Of a stretch of DNA of 64,000 nt, positions 45,035 to 53,728 are shown one piece after another. The DNA is from Crateriforma conspicua (GTDB taxonomy: Bacteria > Planctomycetota > Planctomycetia > Pirellulales > Pirellulaceae). Where the stretch lies: NCBI RefSeq assembly GCF_007752935.1, contig NZ_CP036319.1, positions 3,410,001 to 3,474,000 of the forward strand, in the 5' to 3' direction. The translations under genes and the position numbers were made by a program. Within the stretch, counting starts at the first letter, position 1. Each line of letters starts with the position of its first letter. The notes beneath the pieces are model-generated. The model searched no databases. It had not been told where the DNA came from and saw only the letters and a program-made list of their open reading frames with translations.

Positions 45035-48000
45035 TTAGCGTGTTTTGCTGTGTTTTCTGGGCCGTAACTGTGGGCTGGTCGATCGTCGTTGGTGCGATCG
45101 GGCGTTGTGCGAAGACGGCCAGTTGTTTCCGACGGTGACAGTTCCTTCCAACAGTTGTCGGAAATTCACTTCCGTCTCAAATTCCGTGGTCAACGAGGAC
45201 GCAGTCTGTGTCAAAACCAGTGAATCGAGCCCCATTTCGAAGAAGGTCGTGTCGTCGCTGAACTCACTGACATCGAACCCAGAGGAGTTTTCGAAGACGT
45301 GATGAATCCGTTCGATGAGTTGGGGCAATCGATTCATCGTTTCGTGGTGGGCTGGGGGCGTCGGTTGCGTTGATGGACCGGATGCATAGGTGGAATCCGT
45401 GGTCAAAGTCTTCTGCACGGTCGGTGGATCGATGAAGAAGCGTTCTCGATCGAAGCTGTACGTGGGAATGGAGACCGGTGTCGACTTTTTTCGTGGCGCG
45501 CCGTTGCACGACAGTTTTGACCAGTTCACATCGGTCCCGCTGGCCCACAGCTGGGCAATCGCGGTCGTCGTCGCCGACCATTCGGCTTGATTGTCCGCTC
45601 GGTCAGACAGGGTGGGATAGGCCAGTTGCTGCTTGGGTGACGCGGCGTGCTGCTTTGCCAGACTGGACAGCGTTTTTCGCGGTCCCAATTCCAACAGGAT
45701 TCTCGTCGGGTCACCATCGTCCTCGGACCAGACCCTTTGGATCGCGGATGAAAACCGCACGGGTGCCCGCAGATGATTTGCCCAGTATTCCGGGTTGGTT
45801 GCTTCGTGATCGGTCATCCATTGCCCGGTCACCGTTGAAAGAATCGGAATGTTCGGCGCTGCGAATTCGAACTGTTCGGCAAACTGTTGGAACGGCTGGA
45901 CCACCGGATCCATCATGGGAGAATGGAAGGCGTGAGAGGTGTGCAATCGTCGACAGACGACAGAGTCACCCTCAAGCTTCGGCTGCAATTGGCTGACCTG
46001 ATCCGTGGGACCGGCGACAACGCACAGGTTGGGACCGTTGTATGACGCGATGGCCATGTCGCCCCACAGCATCGTTTCGACATCGCTGCCTGGTTTTCGC
46101 ACGCTCAGCATGCTGCCCCCGGGTAGTTCTTGCATCAGTCGGCCACGTTCGGTGATCAGTTTCAGTCCGACGTCCAAGGTGAAGACGCCCGACACACAGG
46201 CCGCGGCAAATTCGCCGATGGAATGCCCGATCATCGCCGATGGTTCAAAGCCCCACGCCATCCACATCCGCGACAGCGAGACGCCAAGTGCGAACAATGC
46301 CGGCTGTGTGAATCGGGTGTTGCGAAGAATCTCTTCGGAGGCCGCTTCATCACCACGTGGCGGAAACATGACTTCGCGAAGATCACGTTCCAGCAACGGC
46401 AGTAAGATCTCGCTGCACTCATCCAGACAATCACGGAACACGGTCGAGTGTTCGTAAAGATCCTGGCCCATCCGGACGTACTGCGTGCCTTGGCCCGGGT
46501 ACATGAACACGAGGTCGCGAGGTCTGGGGGAAGCATGACTGCGAATGAAGTCTTGCGGCGACCTTTCGTCTAACTTGCGGCGGGCTTCTTCGGCGGACCT
46601 TGCGACGACCGCGGCTCGGTGGCGGAAGTGCTGACGTCGGTGCTGTAGGGTCGCGGCGATATCGCTCAGTTCATCGTCACGATTGGAATGCTGAAAACAG
46701 ATTTTCAGTTCCTCAACGTTCCCTTCCAGCGAGCGTTCTGTTTTGGCAGAAATCGGCAGGATGCTGAACGGCAGTTCCTGTCCGGTTTGGTGATCATCGG
46801 CCAACGCAATTGCCGGTGCGTCTTCTAACACCACATGGGCATTGGTGCCGCCGACGCCAAAGGAACTGACACCGGCGCGGCGGGGAACATCGGACGATGG
46901 CCAAGGCGTCCGTCGGTCGCAAACGTTCAAGGGGCTGTCCGAGAACGGAATCTGCGGGTTGGGTTTGGAATAGTTGATGGTCGCGGGGATCGTTTGATGA
47001 TGCATCGACATCGCGACTTTGATCAGGCCGGCAACCCCCGCGGCGGATACGGTATGTCCGATATTCGATTTGACACTTCCGATCGCACAGAACGGTTTCC
47101 CGAATGATGACGGGCCGAACGCCTTGGACAGTGCTGAAACTTCGATCGGGTCGCCAAGCGGCGTTGCCGTTCCGTGGGCTTCGACATAGGAGATTGAATC
47201 CGGGGTGAATCCCGCCATCCGATGGGCAGCGGCGATCGCGTTTGCTTGGCCTTTCAAACTGGGGGCCGAAAAACTCGCTTTCTGGCCGCCGTCATTGTTG
47301 ATTCCATAGCCTTTGATCACCGCATAGACACGGTCATTGTCATTGATGGCATCCTGCAGACGTTTCAACACAACCACGCCCGCACCATCGCTGAACAACG
47401 TCCCGCTCGCATCTGCATCGAAGGGGCGACAGTGTCCGTCTTTCGAAAAGATGCTGCCGTCTTGGTGAAGGTGTCCCTGGTTTTGTGGGAACGTGATCGA
47501 GACACCGCCGGCCAAGGCGACATCGCAGTCGCCCAGCCGAAGCGACTGGCACGCCTGGATCACCGCGACTAGCGACGTGGAGCATGCCGTGTTCACGTTG
47601 ACCGCTGGGCCTCGAAGATCTAGTGCGTGGGCGACTCGCGTCGCGATGTAGTCCTTTTCGTTGTGAATGCCCAGTTTGAAATCGTCGACCTCAAGAACGA
47701 CTCGCGGATTGGTCAGCAAATTCTTGGTCAGGTAGGTCGTCGCATAGGTTCCCGCCCAAATTCCGATGCGGTTTTCGGTCTTGCCGGGGATGGCACCGGC
47801 GTCTTCCAGTGCCGTCCACGCCAGTTCCATCATGATCCGCTGTTGGGGATCAGTAAGCTCCGCATCGCGCGGCGTCATGCCAAAGAATTTGCGGTCGAAA
47901 CAATCGGCATCGTCAACAACGCCACGAGCGGCAACGTAGCCAGGATGTGAGGTGACGCTTTCCTTCAAGCCGGAGTCCAATTCGTTTGGCTGAAAGAACC

Positions 48001-49957
48001 GAATCGATTCACGTCCTTCGATCAGGTTGTTCCAAAACTGCTGCAGATTCGCCGCGCCCGGCATTCGGGCTGCAATTCCGACGATCGCGTATGCAGCTTG
48101 GTGGACGGTGTTCGAATCGGTGGTGCCAGAATCGGGTTTGGCTTTTTCGTTTGTCGTACCGGCAAGGTCGACCAGCGATGCGATCGTGGGATGATCGAAA
48201 AACTCAGCGGGCGTGATGTTCAATCCGATTTCTTCTGCCGCGCGAGCGATCATCGCAACGGCACGCAGCGAACTGCCGCCCAGGTGCAAGAAGTTGTCTT
48301 CAATTCCGACGCGGTCAAGCTGAAGCAGTTCGCACCAAATCTTCGCAAGCTGCTTTTCGACTTCGGTTTTCGGTGCGGCATAATCGGTGCTGACGTCGGG
48401 GCGATCCGATGGAGGCAATGGGAATTGGTCTCGGTCCAGTTTTCCTGACGGGGTTTGGGGAAACTGATCAATTTCTACAAACCGCTGCGGGATCATGTAC
48501 GCCGGCAATCGTTGCTCCAGCGTTTGCCGCATCTGGGAAAGATCAACAGCACCGTTGGTGGATGCGATGACGTATCCGACCAAGCGTTTTTCGCTCGGGA
48601 TGTCCTCTCGCAGAACCGCAGCCGCTTGAGCCACGTTGGGGTGATCGAGCATCGCGGCGTCGATTTCACCGAGTTCGATCCGGTGGCCATCCAGCTTGAT
48701 TTGGCTGTCCATGCGGCCGAGGTGATCGATCCGGCCGTCGTCGGTCAATCTGGCCAAATCACCCGTGCGATAGACACGATGACCCTTCCAATCGGTGAAT
48801 CGCTGTTGGTTCAGCTCGGGCCGATTCCGGTAACCCAACGTCACGCCTTCGCCGGCGATCAGCAGTTCACCGGGATCGCCGGGCAGGCAAAGCGAATCGT
48901 TGGGGTCAACGATGAAAATCTGGGTATTAGCGATAGGTCGACCGATCAGGATTCGACTATGATCACGCCCAATTCGCTGGCCGGTCGAATAGACCGTGGT
49001 TTCGGTCGGACCGTACAGATTCCAAAGCTCTGTGCCATGGTCCAACAGCTTCATCGCCAGGTCATGTGTCAACGGTTCGCCGGCGGAGACGAACCGCATA
49101 TCGGCACGATTCGGCAGACCGCCGGACAGCAAGATCCGCCACATGGCCGGCGTCGCCTGCATGAAGTTGACGGCGTACCGATCGATCGCCGCGGTCAGGG
49201 CAGTCGCATCCTTGGCGGTCTGTCGATCCACAACGACCAAGCTGCCACCGGCCAACAGCGGCAGAAACATCTCAACGACGCTGATATCGAAAGACAGAGT
49301 CGTCGTCGCCAGCAGGCGGTCTTGTTCACCGAACCCTGGCGTCTCCAGCATGCTGGATAACAGGTTCAGCATTGCATGATGTTGAACCATCACGCCCTTG
49401 GGTTTCCCGGTCGAACCCGATGTGTAGATGACGTAGGCCACATCGGATTTCAAATCGATCTCGCCAGCCGCGGCAAGCTTCGGCACCGTGTGATTGTCTG
49501 CACCGGTGGTCACTGCCGACCAGTCGTCGACGATGGTGGTTTCCACGTCGAACGATCCGATCAAAGTCGCTTGTTGGCGATGCGAAACGATGTGGCCCAG
49601 ACCGCTGTCTTCGACCATCAGCCGCAGACGATCCGACGGATACTCGGGATCAAGCGGGACGTAGCCCGCACCGGACTTCAAAATGCCTAGCAACAGCGCA
49701 GGGGTGTCGACGTCACGATTGCTGCAAAGTCCGACCAAGTCACCGACGCCGACGCCGCGTCGCCGAAGATGAACCGCCAGTTGATCGCTCTTGGTCTTCA
49801 GTTGGCGATACGTTTGCGTGTCATCACCGGACAGAACAGCGATCGCGTCGGGTCGGCGTTCACATACTTGATCGATCAGCGCGTGAACGGGAAACTGTGG
49901 AACGTCACGAACCGTGGCTGCGTTGATGCGTTGATAGTATTCAGCGGCGCCATTCAT
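45035..49957 (-). CDS. PKS/NRPS starter synthase, A-PCP-KS-AT-ACP
   Basis: 1640 residues. Adenylation domain about 25-520 (YTSGSTGKPKG, YGPTETT; the Asp that anchors the amino group is present), PCP (Ser about 563), ketosynthase 622-1047 (Cys792 in NTACSTS, His928, His968), malonyl-type acyltransferase 1148-1440 (Ser1246 in GHSIGEF; HAFH at 1342-1345) and ACP (Ser1579 in GLDSLV). No reductase or dehydratase lies between AT and ACP, so the beta-ketone would be kept. No condensation domain precedes the first A, so it loads the starter. Its pocket code reads D-I-V-Q-V-A-L-V-Y-K, which I cannot match. The last 30 residues are out of frame relative to the aminotransferase. Confidence 0.93.
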   Translation of the reverse strand: MNGAAEYYQRINAATVRDVPQFPVHALIDQVCERRPDAIAVLSGDDTQTYRQLKTKSDQLAVHLRRRGVGVGDLVGLCSNRDVDTPALLLGILKSGAGYVPLDPEYPSDRLRLMVEDSGLGHIVSHRQQATLIGSFDVETTIVDDWSAVTTGADNHTVPKLAAAGEIDLKSDVAYVIYTSGSTGKPKGVMVQHHAMLNLLSSMLETPGFGEQDRLLATTTLSFDISVVEMFLPLLAGGSLVVVDRQTAKDATALTAAIDRYAVNFMQATPAMWRILLSGGLPNRADMRFVSAGEPLTHDLAMKLLDHGTELWNLYGPTETTVYSTGQRIGRDHSRILIGRPIANTQIFIVDPNDSLCLPGDPGELLIAGEGVTLGYRNRPELNQQRFTDWKGHRVYRTGDLARLTDDGRIDHLGRMDSQIKLDGHRIELGEIDAAMLDHPNVAQAAAVLREDIPSEKRLVGYVIASTNGAVDLSQMRQTLEQRLPAYMIPQRFVEIDQFPQTPSGKLDRDQFPLPPSDRPDVSTDYAAPKTEVEKQLAKIWCELLQLDRVGIEDNFLHLGGSSLRAVAMIARAAEEIGLNITPAEFFDHPTIASLVDLAGTTNEKAKPDSGTTDSNTVHQAAYAIVGIAARMPGAANLQQFWNNLIEGRESIRFFQPNELDSGLKESVTSHPGYVAARGVVDDADCFDRKFFGMTPRDAELTDPQQRIMMELAWTALEDAGAIPGKTENRIGIWAGTYATTYLTKNLLTNPRVVLEVDDFKLGIHNEKDYIATRVAHALDLRGPAVNVNTACSTSLVAVIQACQSLRLGDCDVALAGGVSITFPQNQGHLHQDGSIFSKDGHCRPFDADASGTLFSDGAGVVVLKRLQDAINDNDRVYAVIKGYGINNDGGQKASFSAPSLKGQANAIAAAHRMAGFTPDSISYVEAHGTATPLGDPIEVSALSKAFGPSSFGKPFCAIGSVKSNIGHTVSAAGVAGLIKVAMSMHHQTIPATINYSKPNPQIPFSDSPLNVCDRRTPWPSSDVPRRAGVSSFGVGGTNAHVVLEDAPAIALADDHQTGQELPFSILPISAKTERSLEGNVEELKICFQHSNRDDELSDIAATLQHRRQHFRHRAAVVARSAEEARRKLDERSPQDFIRSHASPRPRDLVFMYPGQGTQYVRMGQDLYEHSTVFRDCLDECSEILLPLLERDLREVMFPPRGDEAASEEILRNTRFTQPALFALGVSLSRMWMAWGFEPSAMIGHSIGEFAAACVSGVFTLDVGLKLITERGRLMQELPGGSMLSVRKPGSDVETMLWGDMAIASYNGPNLCVVAGPTDQVSQLQPKLEGDSVVCRRLHTSHAFHSPMMDPVVQPFQQFAEQFEFAAPNIPILSTVTGQWMTDHEATNPEYWANHLRAPVRFSSAIQRVWSEDDGDPTRILLELGPRKTLSSLAKQHAASPKQQLAYPTLSDRADNQAEWSATTTAIAQLWASGTDVNWSKLSCNGAPRKKSTPVSIPTYSFDRERFFIDPPTVQKTLTTDSTYASGPSTQPTPPAHHETMNRLPQLIERIHHVFENSSGFDVSEFSDDTTFFEMGLDSLVLTQTASSLTTEFETEVNFRQLLEGTVTVGNNWPSSHNARSHQRRSTSPQLRPRKHSKTR
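45121..45135 (-). other. Apparent one-base frameshift between PKS and aminotransferase
   Basis: On the minus strand the PKS frame reads ...TVTVGNN then turns basic and stops at 45035. The other frame, open from about 45176 to the aminotransferase, reads KQLAVFAQRPIAP at the same point. Adding one A to the three-A run at 45126-45128 would give TVGKQLAVFAQ and join the two into one protein. It may be an assembly or sequencing error, a real mutation, or recoding. Confidence 0.75.
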
Positions 49958-50608
49958 GCGTCATCATCGTCGGCAGAATTCGGCGAAAGCTCTCGCCGGA
50001 GCGGGGTCCGGGAATGCTCCGTTTGAAAGCTACGTCGGAATCACCTAGCGGTGACCAACGCGCTGCTGCCGAGAAGGAAAGTCGTTTGAAGCGACGATTG
50101 CGCGACCGATTATTCGCGATGTTTCAGTTGCACAGATGACGCGGGTTCAAACGGTCGGATGCACCCTGACTGTCTCGCGCGTTAGAGCGGGGCTACCAGA
50201 TGACGCGACTGGTCCCTTCTGATCGGTTTCCGTCGTTCTTCAACCAGAAGTTCTTCGCGGCGATCCTTCCTGACCTTCTTCTCTGTGCCTTCGTGCCTCT
50301 GTGAGAGACATCTGTCTGGGACGGATCTGGGGTTTCGCACGGAGGCACCAAGACACGGAGGTTTGGGGCGGGGGAGGTTCATCCGGGAATCTCTGGCCAG
50401 CTTTGACAGCCCAAACTGACAGTTTGATGAGTCCGAAAAGAGAATTGCGGAATCAAGTGAACGAGGAACAGCATTCAGTAATCGCTGTCAAACGCGTTGG
50501 TGTCCACGGAGAACGGAGCGACACCCTCGGTCCCAACGAGTCCTGTAAGATTCGGATATCAATTGCCTTCCAGGCCCAGAAGTGCAAGCCAGTTGCAACC
50601 AGATCCAT
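49958..50608. other. Intergenic region upstream of the synthase operon
   Basis: About 650 bases between the PKS start and the end of the next minus-strand gene. It should hold the promoter of the synthase operon. It contains the inverted repeat described at 50281-50360 and no convincing gene. Confidence 0.4.
50281..50360. repeat. Imperfect inverted repeat of 23-base arms
   Basis: The left arm ctctgtgccttcgtgcctct(gtg) matches the complement of cacggaggcaccaagacacg(gag) with a handful of differences and a 34-base centre. The string type 'ctctgtgtcttggtgcctctgtg' is familiar from intergenic regions of many genomes. Probably a dispersed repeat. Confidence 0.5.
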
Positions 50609-52063
50609 TCATTCAATCGCGCCCAAATTGGTTTGGCCAGCCCTGACCGATGATCCGACCAGATCCTTTGCTCCGCTGTTCATAATCGTAATCCCGGTGT
50701 CCATGCCGGGTGATCCCTCCTGAAGACGATACCCCACCAGATCTTTCATGGTCGTTAGGCCGATCCCCGTCTCGGTTTGTCCCGGTTGTGTAAACCGCGG
50801 ATCGCCTACGATTGGCCGAGTGTCGGAAGGGTGAGGATCAATGTTGAAGTACAGGTTGTTGCGGAACACTGTGTTGATTCCGACGGCGTTTCTCCCCCAC
50901 TGCCCAACGCCTTCGAAGTAGAAAATGTTGTTTTCGAATCGCGAGTTGACTGGGGTGCGTCCGTTGACAAAGACTTCGACATCTAAACCAGCACGAATAA
51001 AGTGCGTGTTGTTGTAAACGTGGACGTTCTCCGCCTTCTTCTCTTTCTCGAATCCGTAGAAGTAGATGCCTTCACGGTCATTCTGGCTGATGTTGTACCG
51101 AATCACGACATTGCGGGTGGGGCGTTTCATGATTCCGCAGAACCAGTTGTTGTCGTGACTGTAGTTGTACTGAATGAAGGTGTTGATGCAGTTGTAGTCG
51201 GCGTCAAAACCACCGCGATCGATCCCGCCTTCGCCTCGGTTCCCGTAGGCTTCGTTGTACTGGATCTTCATGCCGTCAGTGTTGAAGCAAAAAATGCTGT
51301 GCCCCGTGCTTTGACGGCTGCTGTTGGCCAGCGTGTTGTTTTCATAGACCGCATCCTTGCTGACCCGAGCGATGACATTGTTCCGTCCGGTCGAATCGAC
51401 ACGGTTGCCCGCGACGTAAACACGTGTCCATAGATTCCGGCTTTCATGACGCCCCGGGAACAAGCGGACTTTTCCACATGACGAGTCATTGCCGATCCCA
51501 ACACCCCCCACGTTTTCGACGACATTGTTCGTAATACGCAGATCATCGAAGGTCGCGGATCGGAGTTTGCGAATATGGACATGGATTCCCCCACGTCGTT
51601 TTCCTGCGACCATTCCGTTGACGTCGTGAACGTGGCAATCGTCGATGTAAACGTGTTGATGCACGCCTTCTGTTTCATCGGCGAGCACATAGATGCCGAA
51701 CAGATCGCCCTGTTCTTCGGTTGTGCCGTCGGTGTTGGTGATTTCCAATCCGTCGACTTCCCAATAGGAAGGGTTTTTCAGCAAGAGCCCGGCGATGTGT
51801 CGCCCCTGAGCATGAATGACCGGACGCCTGCCCTTGCCATAGGCCGTCACACCAATCGGATTCCCGTCGACTCCCTGGCCAGTCGGTGCCAACATTCCAA
51901 CAAATGTTTGTCCGCGTTTGAGCAGGATACTGTCACCGGGACTCAGTTCAATCGAGCTTACTTCATCGAATTTCCGCTGAGTATCGACTCGGTATTCGGC
52001 GGCTTGGCCGATGCTCGATAGCGTTAATACGAAAAGGGAAATGTAGGTGCTCCGATGAATCAT
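50609..52063 (-). CDS. Secreted right-handed beta-helix protein
   Basis: About 484 residues from the ATG at 52063; the upstream part of the frame is not signal-like. A signal peptide (ISLFVLTLSSIGQA) leads to a region of short repeated strands with many Asn, Val, Ile and Gly (for example NNVVENVGGVGIGND and YNYSHDNNW), the pattern of a parallel beta-helix. This fold is common in polysaccharide lyases and some hydrolases. No catalytic residue can be assigned. The next gene upstream on this strand is a sulfatase and the one before is a GH141-like protein, so a role in sulfated-polysaccharide use is likely. Confidence 0.78.
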   Translation of the reverse strand: MIHRSTYISLFVLTLSSIGQAAEYRVDTQRKFDEVSSIELSPGDSILLKRGQTFVGMLAPTGQGVDGNPIGVTAYGKGRRPVIHAQGRHIAGLLLKNPSYWEVDGLEITNTDGTTEEQGDLFGIYVLADETEGVHQHVYIDDCHVHDVNGMVAGKRRGGIHVHIRKLRSATFDDLRITNNVVENVGGVGIGNDSSCGKVRLFPGRHESRNLWTRVYVAGNRVDSTGRNNVIARVSKDAVYENNTLANSSRQSTGHSIFCFNTDGMKIQYNEAYGNRGEGGIDRGGFDADYNCINTFIQYNYSHDNNWFCGIMKRPTRNVVIRYNISQNDREGIYFYGFEKEKKAENVHVYNNTHFIRAGLDVEVFVNGRTPVNSRFENNIFYFEGVGQWGRNAVGINTVFRNNLYFNIDPHPSDTRPIVGDPRFTQPGQTETGIGLTTMKDLVGYRLQEGSPGMDTGITIMNSGAKDLVGSSVRAGQTNLGAIE

Positions 52064-52276
52064 TGGTCTGAATTCTGTTGCAGAGATACGGGGTGGATGA
52101 TTCAATGGGGTGGATCTCTCAAGTCCTTCGAGTCGAGGCTGAATCGCAAGCTGACCGGGGATCTGCGCCGGTCAATTGAGCACATTGGCCAGAGCGAATC
52201 CTCCATCACACAGACGCAACCTGAGAATGGCCTCATTGAGTCCAGGGGAAACGATCGTATCGGCGATTATTCGCGA

Positions 52277-53665
52277 TCAGTTGGTAGCCAGCAGCTTTTG
52301 AAGTTTGTTGATGGTCAGCGCATGCTCGGGATTGTTCGCCAAGTTGTTCCATTCGTGCGGATCGCTGGCGTGGTCGTACAGTTCCAATGATCCATCTTCG
52401 TAACGGATCAATCGAAGACTGCCGTCTTGAACGGCCGCGAAATTTCGCTTGAATGTCAATGCGGGATGATTCCATGGGTGTTTCGGGTTTTTCAACAATG
52501 GTTTCAAGCTACGTCCGATCACCTTTTCATTCGGCGGCAAACCACACAGGTCGACCAACGTCGGGTAGATATCAAGTAGGCTGACGACGCGGTCGCACGT
52601 CTGCCCCGCACCCATTCCCGGCGCGCTGATAAACAGCGGCGCGACACCGGATCTGTTCCATGGCGTGTGCTTTTGGAAGGTGTTCTTTTCGCCCATGTGA
52701 TAGCCGTGATCACTCCACAAAACGACGATCGTGTTGTCCTTGTAGGGGCTCGCATCCAGCGCGTCTAAGACTTCGCCGACTTTGGTGTCCGCGAAAGTGA
52801 TGCTGGCCAGGTAGGCATGGACCATGTTGCGCCACTGATTATTTTCGATCGCCCACTGCGTCCGCGGGTATCCTTCGTTAAGCTGTTCCAATGCGGCCTG
52901 TGGCAGGTCGTCGAAATCGTCGGGCCTGTATTCGGGCAGTGTTAGCTTCGCGGCGTCGTACATGTCGAAGTACTTTTTCGGGACGTACCACGGAACATGC
53001 GGTCGCAAGAATCCGACCATCAGCATGAACGGCTTTTCATGTGTCTCGTCCAGCCGATCGACGGCCCACCGCGCGGCCAACGAATCGCTCATCTCCGCTT
53101 CGTCGTAAGGGTATTCCGCCCAATCCGTCAGCGTCTTGTTGCTGGGGAAGTTGATCTTTGTCCGTTTGCCATCTTCGCCGTGGATGAAATCCCAGTTTCC
53201 ACGTCCGCCGCTCAGATCAACGCTGCGGGTAGGCACATGACGATGCAGGATCTTTCCGACCGCCATCGTCTCATAACCTCGGTCACCCAAGTAGGTGTGC
53301 AGCAATGAGGATCCCATCGCCTCCACACGCTGCTGGACCTCGCTATCCTTCGGTTGCAACTTTGTTGTATTCAAATCGGCAAAGTGAATGCCGCTCATCA
53401 AGCTAGCCCGCGACGGACCGCACAGCGGGTACGCACAATACGCTCGCGAGAAATATGTCCCGCGACTGGCCAACCGGTCGATGTTGGGCGTGATGGCTTG
53501 CTCGTGACCAGCACAACCGAGCCAGTTGTTCAAATCATCGACCGCGATGAACAGCACGTTCGGATGATCGGTACCTGCGTTTTGCTCCGCGTGGCTGGGC
53601 TTGCCAAGGCATGTCAAAAACACAGCCAGCAAAAGCAATTGGGACAGTCGATTCATGTGTCTCAT
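52277..53665 (-). CDS. Secreted sulfatase, iduronate-2-sulfatase-like
   Basis: About 462 residues from the ATG at 53665; a further ATG lies at 53656. A signal sequence (LLLLAVFLTCLG) precedes the sulfatase core: PNVLFIAVDDLNNWLG with metal-binding Asp residues, and PLCGPSRASLMSG carrying the formylglycine Cys in the classical C-x-P-S-R motif. WSDHGYHMGEKNTFQKHTPW supplies further metal and sulfate contacts and resembles iduronate-2-sulfatase-type enzymes. The domain is complete. Its position between two beta-helix proteins on one strand suggests a shared sulfated-glycan substrate. A formylglycine-generating enzyme is not encoded in this window. Confidence 0.9.
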   Translation of the reverse strand: MRHMNRLSQLLLLAVFLTCLGKPSHAEQNAGTDHPNVLFIAVDDLNNWLGCAGHEQAITPNIDRLASRGTYFSRAYCAYPLCGPSRASLMSGIHFADLNTTKLQPKDSEVQQRVEAMGSSLLHTYLGDRGYETMAVGKILHRHVPTRSVDLSGGRGNWDFIHGEDGKRTKINFPSNKTLTDWAEYPYDEAEMSDSLAARWAVDRLDETHEKPFMLMVGFLRPHVPWYVPKKYFDMYDAAKLTLPEYRPDDFDDLPQAALEQLNEGYPRTQWAIENNQWRNMVHAYLASITFADTKVGEVLDALDASPYKDNTIVVLWSDHGYHMGEKNTFQKHTPWNRSGVAPLFISAPGMGAGQTCDRVVSLLDIYPTLVDLCGLPPNEKVIGRSLKPLLKNPKHPWNHPALTFKRNFAAVQDGSLRLIRYEDGSLELYDHASDPHEWNNLANNPEHALTINKLQKLLATN

Positions 53666-53728
53666 GTGGATGGGGCTCAAAGAGGAATCTGTTGAACGAT
53701 TCAGGCAGTCCATTCTTGGTGCAACAAT

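Noticed and set aside
45035-45180. Programmed -1 frameshifting between PKS and aminotransferase
   Set aside because: The sequence at the shift has no classical slippery heptamer; a missing A in a short run is the simpler explanation, though recoding is not excluded.
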